Of a DNA stretch of 64,000 bases, positions 37,633 through 45,738 are shown one piece after another. The stretch covers positions 372,001 to 436,000 of the forward strand of contig CAVRGS010000013.1 in the NCBI GenBank assembly GCA_963720765.1. Reading direction: 5' to 3'. The stretch comes from DASUAS01 sp963720765. Its GTDB lineage: Bacteria; Actinomycetota; Acidimicrobiia; IMCC26256; DASPTH01. The position numbers and the translations under genes are program-made. How positions within the stretch are numbered: position 1 is the first letter of the stretch; each line of letters begins with the position of its first letter. A model generated the notes under the pieces. That model worked only from the letters and a program-made list of their open reading frames with translations, was not told where the DNA came from and searched no databases.

Positions 37633-38311
37633 CGCGCACCGCCCAGACGGCCTTGGTCTGGATGCGCACTGTCTGACCGTCCACGTCCGTGCAGCGCAGG
37701 ATCGACGAGCCGCGTTCGTAGCCGTCGAAGCTGCCCTGGAGCTCGTGCTCCTCGCCGTCGATGTTCCAGTTGATCTTCACCGGGCCCGTCGCGCCCTTGT
37801 TCACCCGCAGGCGTTCGTCCCAGCCGTAGTGCAACCGGCCATCGGGGCCACGTCGCGGCGGACGACCGACGTGCACGCCGTGTTCCCGGTACGAGGCCTC
37901 GAGCACCGCCGCGTGCTCGGGCCCACAGAACTCGCCGATCGCGTCGAGCAGGACGCGGGCGAACGTGCGGCCGTGGTGCGGGAGGCCGGAATCGATGCCG
38001 AGCGCCCAGTGCGTGAGCTCGTGCAGCACCACGCCCTTGGTGCGGTAGCGACGGGGGAGCGTGATCGTGGGCCCGCTGTCCTCCACCCGGTAGAACGCCT
38101 GGCGCGCCCCGTTGCCGGGGCGGAGACGGGGCACACCGGCGAGGTCGCGGTCGGGGAAGCGCTCGTGCCACCAGAGGGTGCCGACGACACGGTCGGCGAA
38201 GCGCGCGCACGCGTCGAGGCCGGGCAACGGGCTCGACGGGAGGGGCGTCTCGGCCAGGTACACGCGGCGCCGCTGTGCATCGCGGGGCCGGCGGCCGGCG
38301 GTCGTTTCCAT
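37622..38311 (-). CDS. Zinc metalloprotease-like protein (HELTHW motif, TIGR04338-type)
   Basis: 229 residues. Central VVLHELTHWALG has the HExxH-like zinc motif and HHGRTFARVLLDAIGEFCG supplies further ligand histidines; the rest is a SprT-like cytosolic fold and a beta C-terminus. I recall this as the putative metallohydrolase family TIGR04338 of actinobacteria; activity untested. ATG 38311 is 8 nt after TAGCGT. Next gene (CDF) starts inside its end. Confidence 0.8.
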   Translation of the reverse strand: METTAGRRPRDAQRRRVYLAETPLPSSPLPGLDACARFADRVVGTLWWHERFPDRDLAGVPRLRPGNGARQAFYRVEDSGPTITLPRRYRTKGVVLHELTHWALGIDSGLPHHGRTFARVLLDAIGEFCGPEHAAVLEASYREHGVHVGRPPRRGPDGRLHYGWDERLRVNKGATGPVKINWNIDGEEHELQGSFDGYERGSSILRCTDVDGQTVRIQTKAVWAVRDVD

Positions 38312-38319
38312 GGGGCGCC

Positions 38320-38329
38320 ACGCTACGCT
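38320..38329. promoter_or_regulatory. Symmetrical bidirectional -10 element
   Basis: acgcTAcgct holds a minus-strand TAGCGT (38325-38320) and a plus-strand TACGCT (38324-38329) sharing the TA at 38324-38325. Spacing is 8 nt to ATG 38311 (minus) and 7 nt to GTG 38337 (plus). Confidence 0.65.
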
Positions 38330-38336
38330 CGCCGTA

Positions 38337-38381
38337 GTGGTCCCCCCGCGCTCCGTCGGCCCCGTTCTCGGCCGCCGATGA
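38337..38381 (+). CDS. Leaderless 14-codon upstream ORF overlapping the ABC ATPase start
   Basis: GTG 38337, seven bases after TACGCT, opens a short frame (product VVPPRSVGPVLGRR with Met first) ending TGA 38379-38381. That TGA overlaps the ATPase ATG (38378-38380) in ATGA. The ATPase ATG has no Shine-Dalgarno of its own, so reading of this mini-ORF may deliver ribosomes to it. Three Arg and three Pro codons occur in the 14. Confidence 0.5.
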   Translation: MVPPRSVGPVLGRR

Positions 38382-39295
38382 CCGAACCCGTCGCCGAACC
38401 CGTCGTCGAGATCATCGGCTTGTCGAAGCGCTTCGGCGCGGGGGTGCTCGCGGTCGACGACCTCTCCTTCTCGGTGGACCGGGGACAGGTGTGCGGCCTG
38501 CTCGGGCCCAACGGCGCGGGCAAGACCACGTGCTTGCGGATGCTCCTCGGTCTCATCCGTCCGAGCGACGGCGAGACGCGCCTCTTCGGGGCACAGGTCA
38601 CTCCCGGCTCCGAGCAGTTGCGACGGCTCGGCGCGCTGATCGAGTCGTCGGCGTTCGTGCCGCACCTGTCCGGGACGCGCAACCTGCGCCTCTGGTGGGA
38701 GGCAGGTGGGGGGCGCTGGGCCGACGCCGACGTCGAGACGGCACTGGCCATCGCCGATCTCGGTGCCGCGGTCGACCGCAAGGTGAAGACGTACTCGCAG
38801 GGCATGCGCCAGCGGCTCGGCCTCGCCCGGGTGCTGCTGGGCAAGCCCGAGATCCTCGTGCTCGACGAGCCCACCAACGGCCTCGATCCCGGCGAGATGC
38901 GCGAGGTGCGCCAGCTCGTACGTCGGGTCGCCGAAGCCGGATCGACCGTGCTGTTCTCCAGCCACGTCCTGGCCGAGGTCGAGCAGATCTGCACGCACGC
39001 GGTCGTCATGGACAAGGGCCGCCTCGTGGCGACCGGGTCGGTCTCCGACCTGATCGGCGCGTCGGGCACCGTGTACCTCGAGGTCGACGACAGCGCAGCA
39101 GCCCGTCGTGTGCTCGAGGGGATCCCGTCGGTGCAGCGCATCGACGACGAGATGCCCGGGCTCGCGGTCACGATGGACGGCGGACGGCGCTCCGACCTCG
39201 TGGCCGCCCTCGTGGCCGCAGGCGTCGCGGTGGAGACCGTGACCGCCCGCCGCAGGCTCGAGGATGCGTTCCTCGGGCTGGTCGAGGGGATGTGA
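38378..39295 (+). CDS. ABC transporter ATPase (ABC-2 exporter type)
   Basis: 305 residues: Walker A GPNGAGKTT, signature YSQGMRQRLGLARVL, Walker B ILVLDEPTNGLDP, H-loop FSSHVLAEVEQIC and a C-terminal domain typical of DrrA/CcmA-like exporters. Partner permease follows with TGATG overlap. Substrate unknown. Confidence 0.93.
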   Translation: MTEPVAEPVVEIIGLSKRFGAGVLAVDDLSFSVDRGQVCGLLGPNGAGKTTCLRMLLGLIRPSDGETRLFGAQVTPGSEQLRRLGALIESSAFVPHLSGTRNLRLWWEAGGGRWADADVETALAIADLGAAVDRKVKTYSQGMRQRLGLARVLLGKPEILVLDEPTNGLDPGEMREVRQLVRRVAEAGSTVLFSSHVLAEVEQICTHAVVMDKGRLVATGSVSDLIGASGTVYLEVDDSAAARRVLEGIPSVQRIDDEMPGLAVTMDGGRRSDLVAALVAAGVAVETVTARRRLEDAFLGLVEGM

Positions 39296-40116
39296 TGCTC
39301 ACCCTCGCGGTCGTGCGCACCGAACTGGTGAAGAGCCTCCGGCGCACGCGCACCTACGTCGCGTACGGGCTGCTCGTGCTCATTCCGATCATCATGGCGG
39401 TGGCCATCGACCTGAATCCGCCGAGTCAGCGGGGCGAGGGCCGACTGCTCTACCTCGCGTCGCAGACCGGGCTGCTGCTTCCGGGGTTCGCGCTGCGCGT
39501 CACCAGCGCCTTCATGCTGGTGATCGTCGTCGCGTTGTTCGGGGGCGACGCCATGGCCGGCGAAGCGAGCTGGGGCAACCTGCGATACCTGCTCATGCGT
39601 CCGGTGGGACGCGGCCGCCTGGTGTTCTCGAAGTTCGTCGTCGCGATCTTCTGCGCGTGGGTCGCGGTCGTGATCGTGGTGATCACCGCGCTGGTGGTCG
39701 GCGCGATCGTGTTCGGCACCGATGCGATCGGGCCCCCGTTGAGCTTCCTCACCGGCGGGCAGTCGAACGGCGACATCCTCTACCACCTGTTGGTGTCGAC
39801 GGCGTACGTGTCGTGGTGCCTCACGGGTGTCGTCGCGTTCTCGTTCATGGTGTCGTGCATGACCGACGCCCCGTTCGGCGCGATCTTCGCCGGCGTCGGT
39901 CTCTACTTCACCTCGTTGATCCTCGATTCGATCTCGTCGCTCGGCAACATCCGCTACGTGCTCCCCACTCACTACTTCGATCGGTGGGTCGACCTGCTGA
40001 CCCACGGTCACTGGAGCGCCGACATGTGGCGCGGTGTGGTGTTGCAGCTCGCGTACGTGGTGCTGTTCTTCCTCATCGCTCTGTGGTGGTTCCGCCGGAA
40101 GGACATCAAGAGCTGA
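39295..40116 (+). CDS. ABC-2 type permease
   Basis: 273 residues with six predicted helices (VAYGLLVLIPIIMAVAIDL, VTSAFMLVIVVALFGGDAM, AWVAVVIVVITALVVGAIVF and others). The segment GEASWGNLRYLLMRPVGRGR is typical of ABC-2 membrane subunits. ATG 39295 shares one base with the ATPase TGA. Confidence 0.9.
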   Translation: MLTLAVVRTELVKSLRRTRTYVAYGLLVLIPIIMAVAIDLNPPSQRGEGRLLYLASQTGLLLPGFALRVTSAFMLVIVVALFGGDAMAGEASWGNLRYLLMRPVGRGRLVFSKFVVAIFCAWVAVVIVVITALVVGAIVFGTDAIGPPLSFLTGGQSNGDILYHLLVSTAYVSWCLTGVVAFSFMVSCMTDAPFGAIFAGVGLYFTSLILDSISSLGNIRYVLPTHYFDRWVDLLTHGHWSADMWRGVVLQLAYVVLFFLIALWWFRRKDIKS

Positions 40117-40140
40117 CGTTCGACGTGGCGTCACCTGAGC

Positions 40141-40164
40141 GCGTCGCTCGCGTCGGAGCGACGC
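40141..40164. terminator. Hairpin between convergent genes
   Basis: GCGTCGCT and AGCGACGC form a perfect 8-bp stem with an 8-nt loop between the ABC permease and DUF35 stops. Likely a bidirectional terminator without U-tract. Confidence 0.55.
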
Positions 40165-40180
40165 AGACCTGTTCGGGGCA

Positions 40181-40618
40181 TCAGCGCGGGCGGAAGAGGG
40201 GGAGTGCGACGCCGGCTCCGTCAACGGTGGCACCCGCGGGGTCGAAGTGGACCTCGACCGGGAGGCCGACGACGAGCTCGTCGCGTTCCACGTCGGTGAT
40301 CCGGCTCAGGATCCGCACGACGCCGTTCGTGCCCTCGAGCTCGACGACCGACACGTTGTACACGCCGAGGTGCGCGAGCCCGGGCACGACGGGGCGGTCG
40401 GTCCACGTGTACGTGAACACGGTGCCGCGACCATCGTGCGGTTGCCAGGTCCACTCGAGCGAGTTGCACTCGTAGCAGACCTCCGTGGGCGGGTGCCGGT
40501 GCGTGCCGCACGCGCTGCACCGCTGCACGACGAGCTCGCCCCGCCCGGCGGCCAACCAGTAGCCCTCCGTGGTGGGATCGGGTGCGGGCCCGGGGAGGCC
40601 GGGCATGTGGTCGCTCAT
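40181..40618 (-). CDS. Zn-ribbon/OB-fold (DUF35) thiolase partner
   Basis: 145 residues. Zinc ribbon VVQRCSACGTHRHPPTEVCYEC then an OB fold with VFTYTWTDRPVVPG. Such proteins accompany thiolase-like enzymes in acyl-CoA or sterol side-chain degradation and bind the acyl-CoA. ATG 40618 overlaps the thiolase TGA (ATGA). Confidence 0.92.
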   Translation of the reverse strand: MSDHMPGLPGPAPDPTTEGYWLAAGRGELVVQRCSACGTHRHPPTEVCYECNSLEWTWQPHDGRGTVFTYTWTDRPVVPGLAHLGVYNVSVVELEGTNGVVRILSRITDVERDELVVGLPVEVHFDPAGATVDGAGVALPLFRPR

Positions 40619-41805
40619 CGTGCTCCCGTCAGGATCATGCCGCTGGTCGGCGCGGGTCCGGCGCCGCCCACCACGAGCACGTTGGTCGCGCCGTCGATCT
40701 GGTTGATCGCGGTGCCGCGGATCTGGCGCACCGCCTCGTTCACGTGGGTCATGCCGTGGGTGTACGCCTCCGCCAGGTTGCCGCCGTGCGTGTTGACCGG
40801 GAGCGGGCCGCCGAGCCCCAGGTTGCCGGCCTCCGCGTACGGGCCGCCCTCGCCCTTGGCGCAGAACCCGAAGTCCTCGAGCGCCATGAGCACCATGCCG
40901 GTGAAGTGGTCGTAGACCATCGCCGCGTCCATGTCGGTGATCGCCATCCCCGAGAGCCGGTACAGCTCGTCTGCCACCACACGGTGACCGCTCGACGCGA
41001 AGTCGACGTCGGGCTGGTTGTAGAAGCTCATCAAGGCGTTGCCGAAGCGGAACGGTGCACCCGCCGACGCGGCGGCGATGTAGGCCGGCGCACGACGCAG
41101 ATCGCGCGCGTTCCGCCGACGCGATCACGACCGCGCACCCGTAGTCGGACTCCATGCAGAAGTCGAAGAGGCGCAGTGGGTCGGCGATCATCGCGCTGGC
41201 CTGGTGGTCGTCGACGGTGATCGGCTCGCGAAGCGCGCGTTCGGGTTCGTGCGGGCCATCTCGCGTGCGTTGATCGCCACGTGCGCCATCTGCTCGCTCG
41301 TGGTGCCGTACAGGTGCATGTGGCGCCGCACGGCGAGAGCGAACATCTGGCCCGGTGACTGCAGGCCGTAGGGCACCGAGAACGCGAACGGCCCGCCCAC
41401 CGCCGGGATGCCCTGGCCGATCCGGCCGAACGCCTGGCCGTAGCGCTTGTCCGCCTCCATGGTCGCGACCTTGTGCACCACCACGAAGTCGGCCTGGTCG
41501 GTGGCGACGGCCATCGCCGCGTTCTGGAACGCGCCGCACATCGACGCCCCGCCGCCGCCCCACGTCTGTGACGCGTACCGCAACCGCTCGGCGCCGAACG
41601 CGGCCATCAGCTCGGCCGGCTCGACCGAGCTGTAGTACGACGAGTAGCCGTCGACGTCCTTCGGGCGGATGCCGGCGTCGTGGCACGCGGCGGTGATGGC
41701 CGCGACGGCCAGCCGCACGAGTCCCTGCTCGGCGAACTCGCCCCGGCGCCCGAACGGCACCGCCCCGATGCCGACGATCGCGGCTTGGTTCCTCACGTCC
41801 AGCAA
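40615..41805 (-). CDS. Thiolase family protein (SCP2-type), two frameshifts
   Basis: N-terminal part: VRNQAAIVGIGAVPFGRRGE, YSSYYSSVEPAELMAAFG and TWGGGGASMCGAFQNA (active-site-like Cys). One base is missing at about 41222 (restoring FREPITVDDHQASAMIADPL) and a second compensating indel falls near 41108 (restoring ERARDLRRAPAYIAAAS). The rest, MSFYNQPDVDFASSGHR through GFCAKGEGGPYAEAGNLGLG and NTHGGNLAEAYTHGM, holds the conserved C-terminal His and the HGG block. TTG 41805 is six bases after AAGGAG. Non-catalytic or degradative thiolase with the DUF35 partner. Confidence 0.88.
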
Positions 41806-41872
41806 CGAGCACTCCTTGTCGTCCTGCGGACCCGGGATCGAACCACCCCGGAGGGCCCGAGGGCAATCTCGC

Positions 41873-41890
41873 TCGCGCGTCGACGCGCGA
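41873..41890. repeat. Perfect 18-bp palindrome between divergent genes
   Basis: TCGCGCGTCGACGCGCGA is fully self-complementary. It lies in the 206-bp region between the thiolase start (41805, minus) and the alpha/beta hydrolase start (42012, plus). A TTGACA-like hexamer and the short palindrome GTTGACAAC are close by (around 41906-41914). Candidate operator. Confidence 0.6.
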
Positions 41891-42011
41891 AACGTTCGGT
41901 GAACAGTTGACAACCGCGTGTCCGGACGCGACGCGAACCCGGCAGTCTCGACGGCATGACCGCGCCCGTGCGCGATGCAACCGATTCGCGGCGTCGGGCG
42001 TCGGTGGTTCG

Positions 42012-42998
42012 ATGACTCGCCCCACCCGACGTGTCGGCATCCGCTTCGCGCTCGGGGTGGCCGCGGGTGCGATCGCGCTCGCCGTGGTGGCTGCGGTCAA
42101 CGACCCGGTCCATGAGGTGCTCGGCGCCGAACCCGTGACCGTCGTCGAGCACCTGGACGTGGCCTACGGTGCGCGCCCGGAACAGCTCCTCGACCTCCAC
42201 CCGCCCCCGGACGCGCGGGGACCGGTCCCCGTCGTGATCTTCGTCCACGCGGGCGGATGGATCGCCGGCAGCCGCGCCGCCATCCCCGACGTGATCGAGT
42301 CGCTCGGGCCCGAGCTCGGCGTGGCGCTCGTGTCGATCGACTACCGACTGGTCGGTACGGCGGCCGACGGGCGCTCGACGAACCCGTTCCCGGCTCCGGT
42401 GGAGGACCTCGATCGCGCCATCCGCTTCGTCCGGGCGCACGCCTCTGCATGGGGACTCGATCCCGAGCGCATCGTCCTGGCCGGCGCCTCGGCGGGGGGC
42501 CATCTCGCCGCACTCGCCGCGGCCGATCCGGGTCGGTACGCCGACCCCGATCTGGCGCCCGAGCTCGCACACGTCTCGCCCGCGGTGCAAGGCGTCATCG
42601 ACTACGTCGGACCGTCGGACCTCCACACGTTCCCGCAGGCTGGTGGATGGGCGCCGGCCATGACCGCGGCGCTCCTCGGCTGCGCGCCGATGCGACCCGA
42701 GACGTGCGATCCGGCGCGCGTCGACGACGCCACCGTCGCCACCCATCTGCACGCCCGCCCGCCGCCCGCGTTCTTCGCGTACGGCGAACAGGATTCGCTG
42801 GTGGTGGCGGAGACCCAGGGGGCACCGCTCGCGGCCGCGTGGGCGGCGCGACGAGGCGAGAGCGAGGCCACCCCTCCCGCGCAGCGCACCGTCTGGTACG
42901 AGCAACGAGCCGAGGCCGACCACAACTTCACGCGAGAGCTCGACGGCGGCCTGCTCGTGTTCTGGCTGGGACGCCTGCTCGACGGCGCCTTCCGCTGA
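42012..42998 (+). CDS. Membrane-anchored or secreted alpha/beta hydrolase
   Basis: 328 residues. N-terminal helix FALGVAAGAIALAVVAAVN anchors or exports it. Oxyanion motif FVHAGGWIAGS, nucleophile elbow LAGASAGGHLAAL, acid region FFAYGEQDSLVV and catalytic His in EADHNFTREL fit the esterase/lipase (BD-FAE, hormone-sensitive-lipase-like) group. Substrate unknown. Confidence 0.88.
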   Translation: MTRPTRRVGIRFALGVAAGAIALAVVAAVNDPVHEVLGAEPVTVVEHLDVAYGARPEQLLDLHPPPDARGPVPVVIFVHAGGWIAGSRAAIPDVIESLGPELGVALVSIDYRLVGTAADGRSTNPFPAPVEDLDRAIRFVRAHASAWGLDPERIVLAGASAGGHLAALAAADPGRYADPDLAPELAHVSPAVQGVIDYVGPSDLHTFPQAGGWAPAMTAALLGCAPMRPETCDPARVDDATVATHLHARPPPAFFAYGEQDSLVVAETQGAPLAAAWAARRGESEATPPAQRTVWYEQRAEADHNFTRELDGGLLVFWLGRLLDGAFR

Positions 42999-43014
42999 CC
43001 AGCGTCGCGTGCGC

Positions 43015-43425
43015 TCAGGCGTTGGAGGACGGGCCGCCCTTGCGGTCGCGCCACGAGCTCGGCAGCTGGAAGTAGCACTTCCCGCGGGCGACCATCACGT
43101 CGTCGGTGTCGTACACGTGCACGTCGACGATCGCGGTCGCCTTGCCGACCCGCACCACCTCGCCGCGCGCGATGTAGGCGCGACCGAGGGGCATCCCGTG
43201 CAGGTAGTCGACCTGCAGGCTCACCGTCGGCGCGCCGGTGCCGATGACCGACAGCAGCGCCATCCCCGCGGTGTCGTCCACGAGGAGTGCGATGTAGCCG
43301 CCGTGCACGTTGCCGACCGGGTTGCCCCAGTCGTCAGGTGGCGTCCACGTGACCTCGGAGTGCCCGTCGGCCATCGTCGTGTTGCTCATGTGCCGGGGTC
43401 GGTACGGATGCTCGTTCACTGCCAC
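43015..43425 (-). CDS. PaaI-family hot-dog thioesterase
   Basis: 136 residues. Core NPVGNVHGGYIALLVDDTAGMA carries the HGG and Asp of PaaI-type acyl-CoA thioesterases; strand VSLQVDYLHGMPLGR follows. GTG 43425 (MAVNEHPYRPRHMSNTT) is 7 nt after TAGCGT and preferred over the internal ATG. Likely salvages CoA from acyl-CoA intermediates. Confidence 0.88.
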   Translation of the reverse strand: MAVNEHPYRPRHMSNTTMADGHSEVTWTPPDDWGNPVGNVHGGYIALLVDDTAGMALLSVIGTGAPTVSLQVDYLHGMPLGRAYIARGEVVRVGKATAIVDVHVYDTDDVMVARGKCYFQLPSSWRDRKGGPSSNA

Positions 43426-43432
43426 GGCCGGC

Positions 43433-43438
43433 ACGCTA
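43433..43438 (-). promoter_or_regulatory. -10 box for leaderless PaaI-like gene
   Basis: TAGCGT on the minus strand, seven bases before GTG 43425. Confidence 0.55.
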
Positions 43439-43465
43439 CCGAGGTGCGCGCACCGCGGCGCCGGG

Positions 43466-43993
43466 TCACGTGGTGTCCGTCGCGCCCGCCCAGTGCTGGC
43501 GCAGGTCGGTGAGCCAGTCGGGGAACTCGAGCGGAGGGTCGGGGAGCGCACGCGCGCCCTGTGCTGCGAGCGCGGCCTCGAACTGCTCGGGCTGGTCGCC
43601 CCAGCTGCGGGGGTCACCGAGCATCACCTCGAAGAACGTCACGCCGTCGGGCCCCGCGACCACGGGCCCGAACGCGGCGCCGAAGGGCAGCTCGATGTGG
43701 GTGCCCACCGGGCACTCGCGGTCTCCGAAGGTCGCCGAGCCCTCGAGCACGAACACGATGTGTGGGCAGTAGTGGCCGTGGCGGCGCACCACCATGCCGG
43801 GGTCGTACTCGGCGTAGATCGACAGGTAGGGCGGATCGGCGCTGAACGCGAACCACTTCTCGCGCACGTAGGCGGTCGTGCCGTCGGCGTTGCGCTGCGC
43901 CTTGACCGGTTGCCACGGGACGTCGGGGTCGTCGAAGGCGCGGAAGGTCGGCTCCAGCCCTTCGACGCGGGGGTTGTCGGGTGCTTGGCTCAC
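43466..43993 (-). CDS. Cupin-domain protein
   Basis: 175 residues, single cupin barrel: VVRRHGHYCPHIVFVLEGSA with two metal-type histidines (H-x-H at the first motif) and VGTHIELPFGAAFGPVVAG in the second. A conserved C-terminal helix EQFEAALAAQGARALPDPP follows. GTG 43993 is 7 nt after TACTTT. Enzymatic role unknown. Confidence 0.8.
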   Translation of the reverse strand: MSQAPDNPRVEGLEPTFRAFDDPDVPWQPVKAQRNADGTTAYVREKWFAFSADPPYLSIYAEYDPGMVVRRHGHYCPHIVFVLEGSATFGDRECPVGTHIELPFGAAFGPVVAGPDGVTFFEVMLGDPRSWGDQPEQFEAALAAQGARALPDPPLEFPDWLTDLRQHWAGATDTT

Positions 43994-44000
43994 GACTGGC

Positions 44001-44006
44001 AAAGTA
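44001..44006 (-). promoter_or_regulatory. -10 box for leaderless cupin gene
   Basis: TACTTT on the minus strand, seven bases before GTG 43993. Confidence 0.55.
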
Positions 44007-44053
44007 CCACGGCACATAGCTATTCTCAAAGGGATCTCGCCAGGAGGAACGGC

Positions 44054-44278
44054 ATGACCGTGGTGGACGAGGGCGACGGCGCGACGGCGCGACGGCGCAC
44101 GCGGCGGACGGGGAGTCGCCGGGGGCGGACGACCTGCCCTGGATCATCTCGGTCGGCGACCACAGTCGCGCACCGTCCGATCGGCGAAGCAGGACTCGAC
44201 GCGCAGGAGTCGTCTCGCTCGTTGCGGGGCGACGCCATCGACGTCGACGCCCTCGATCGCTTCGGGAACGTGGCATGA
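44054..44278 (+). CDS. Short ORF, possible remnant or frameshifted amidohydrolase start
   Basis: AGGAGG seven bases before ATG 44054 marks a real translation start, and the frame ends in ATGA overlap with marR. The product is arginine-rich in the middle, which looks out of frame: another frame there reads ADGESPGADDLPWIISVGDH, close to the usual opening of metal-dependent amidohydrolases (PWIISVDDH). The C-terminal segment GDAIDVDALDRFGNVA is again sensible. Either two indels or an internal deletion of a former amidohydrolase. Confidence 0.4.
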   Translation: MTVVDEGDGATARRRTRRTGSRRGRTTCPGSSRSATTVAHRPIGEAGLDAQESSRSLRGDAIDVDALDRFGNVA

Positions 44279-44742
44279 CCGCGAGCGCGCCGGCACCTGC
44301 ACACTCCCCGGCCGGCTTCGACCTCGGCGAACCCGGGCTCGTGGCGCGCGTCCTGCGGCTGAACCTCCTCATGAACGAAGCGCTCGAGGGCATCACCGCG
44401 CGGTCGGGTCTCAGCCTCGCCGACTACCTCGTGCTCGGTGTCGTGCGACGCTCGCCCGACGGCCGCACGACGCCGACGCGCATCTGCGAGGTGCTGCGGC
44501 GCACCACGGGCGGCATGTCGCTCACCCTCGATCGTCTCGAGGGTGCCGGCTGGCTCACCCGATCGGCCGATCCGGCGGACGGTCGTCGTGTCGTCGTCGA
44601 GCTCACCGACGCCGGACGGGCGTTGGCCGTGGCGGTGAACGGCGAACTCCATCGTTGGGAGGACCGTCAGACCCTGTCGAGTCGCGCTCGCGACCAGATC
44701 TCGACCCAACTCGACGCGCTCCTCGCCCTCTTCGACGACTGA
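44275..44742 (+). CDS. MarR-family transcription regulator
   Basis: 155 residues, winged helix. LSLADYLVLGVVRRSPDGRT, TRICEVLRRTTGGMSLTLDRL (recognition helix) and the wing GWLTRSADPADGRRVVVELT with the D-x-R motif are the MarR signature. Probably represses nearby genes; the AGGAGG-led ORF in front and the divergent cupin are the nearest candidates. Confidence 0.93.
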   Translation: MTASAPAPAHSPAGFDLGEPGLVARVLRLNLLMNEALEGITARSGLSLADYLVLGVVRRSPDGRTTPTRICEVLRRTTGGMSLTLDRLEGAGWLTRSADPADGRRVVVELTDAGRALAVAVNGELHRWEDRQTLSSRARDQISTQLDALLALFDD

Positions 44743-44747
44743 CTGCA

Positions 44748-44764
44748 CGACGCGTCCAGCGTCG
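44748..44764. terminator. Small hairpin between convergent genes
   Basis: CGACGC and GCGTCG pair around loop GTCCA just after the marR stop and before the ligD-pol stop. Confidence 0.4.
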
Positions 44765-44765
44765 C

Positions 44766-45696
44766 TCACCCGAGCTCGGGCAGGTCCTGGTCGCCGGCGA
44801 GGCTGTCGGCGTAGAGGTCGCCGAACTCGTCGACGCGTTGGAGCACGTCGGCCGGCGTGAACGCGAACGCGCGCGGGTCGCCGCCGTCGGCGAGCTCGTC
44901 CAGCTCGTCCCACCCCAACGGCGTCGACACACCCGGGACGTCGGTGGCGCGCAGCGAGTAGGCGCACACGGTGGTCTTGTGCCGGTCGTTCTGGCTCCAG
45001 TCGACGAACACGCGCCCGCCGCGCTGCTCCTTGGCCATCGTCACGGTGACGCGCTCGGGTCGCGCGGACTCGAGCACCTTCCCGAGCGCGAGCGCAAACC
45101 CCTTGGTGGTCTCGGCGTCGACCGACGGCCGTATCCCCACCGACAGGTGCAGACCCTTCGAACCCGACGTCTTCGCGACCGCGCGCATCCCCAATTGGTC
45201 GAGGAGCTCGTGCAGCTCGAGCGCGACGCGGCGCGCAGTCGCCGAGGTCGGTGCCGGGCCCGGGGTCGAGGTCGAACACGATCGCCGACGGCAGCCACGG
45301 CTCGGCCGCGCGCGCCTGCGGGGTGTGCAGCTCCAGCGCAGCGAGGTTGGCGGTCCACACCAGCGCGGGCACGCTCTCGAGCGAGCACGCCTGGATCTCG
45401 GAGTCGGCGTCGAGCGCGATGGTGTCGAGCCACTGCGGCCGGTGACCGGGGCAGCGCTTCTCGAAGAACCGCTCGCCGGCGATGCCGTCGGGGAGCCGCA
45501 CCATGGTGACCGGCCGATCGGCGAGATGGGGCAGCATCGTCGGGCCGATGCGGGCGTAGAAGTCGATCACCTGGCCTTTGGTGAACCCGGTGGCCGGGTA
45601 CAACACCTTGTCGAGGTTGGTCAGGCGCAGGCGCCGGCCCTCCACTTCCACCGTCGTCGCGGGTTCCGCACCCGGCTTCTTGGAAGAGGGGACCAC
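44766..45696 (-). CDS. LigD-type polymerase/primase domain (NHEJ), frameshifted
   Basis: About 310 residues. N-terminal RLRLTNLDKVLYPATGFTKG, HLADRPVTMVRLPDG, FFEKRCPGHRPQW and VFDLDPGPGTDL (catalytic D-x-D); after a one-base shift near 45235, RRVALELHELLDQLGMRAVA, KTSGSKGLHLSVG and VFVDWSQNDRHKTTV. These are motifs of the archaeo-eukaryotic-primase-like domain that fills gaps in Ku-dependent end joining. Ligase and nuclease domains are absent from this gene. GTG 45696 is 8 nt after TACCTT and 42 bp from the divergent ku start. Confidence 0.9.
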
Positions 45697-45704
45697 GACC
45701 TGCG

Positions 45705-45710
45705 AAGGTA
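45705..45710 (-). promoter_or_regulatory. -10 box for ligD-pol
   Basis: TACCTT on the minus strand, eight bases before GTG 45696. Its TA overlaps a plus-strand TAGTAG that could serve ku. Confidence 0.5.
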
Positions 45711-45738
45711 GTAGGAGCGGGAGAAGAGGGAGATCGTC

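Noticed and set aside
41835..41860. tRNA-like GGGATCGAACC (minus-strand T-loop)
   Set aside because: No matching T-stem or cloverleaf can be drawn in either direction.
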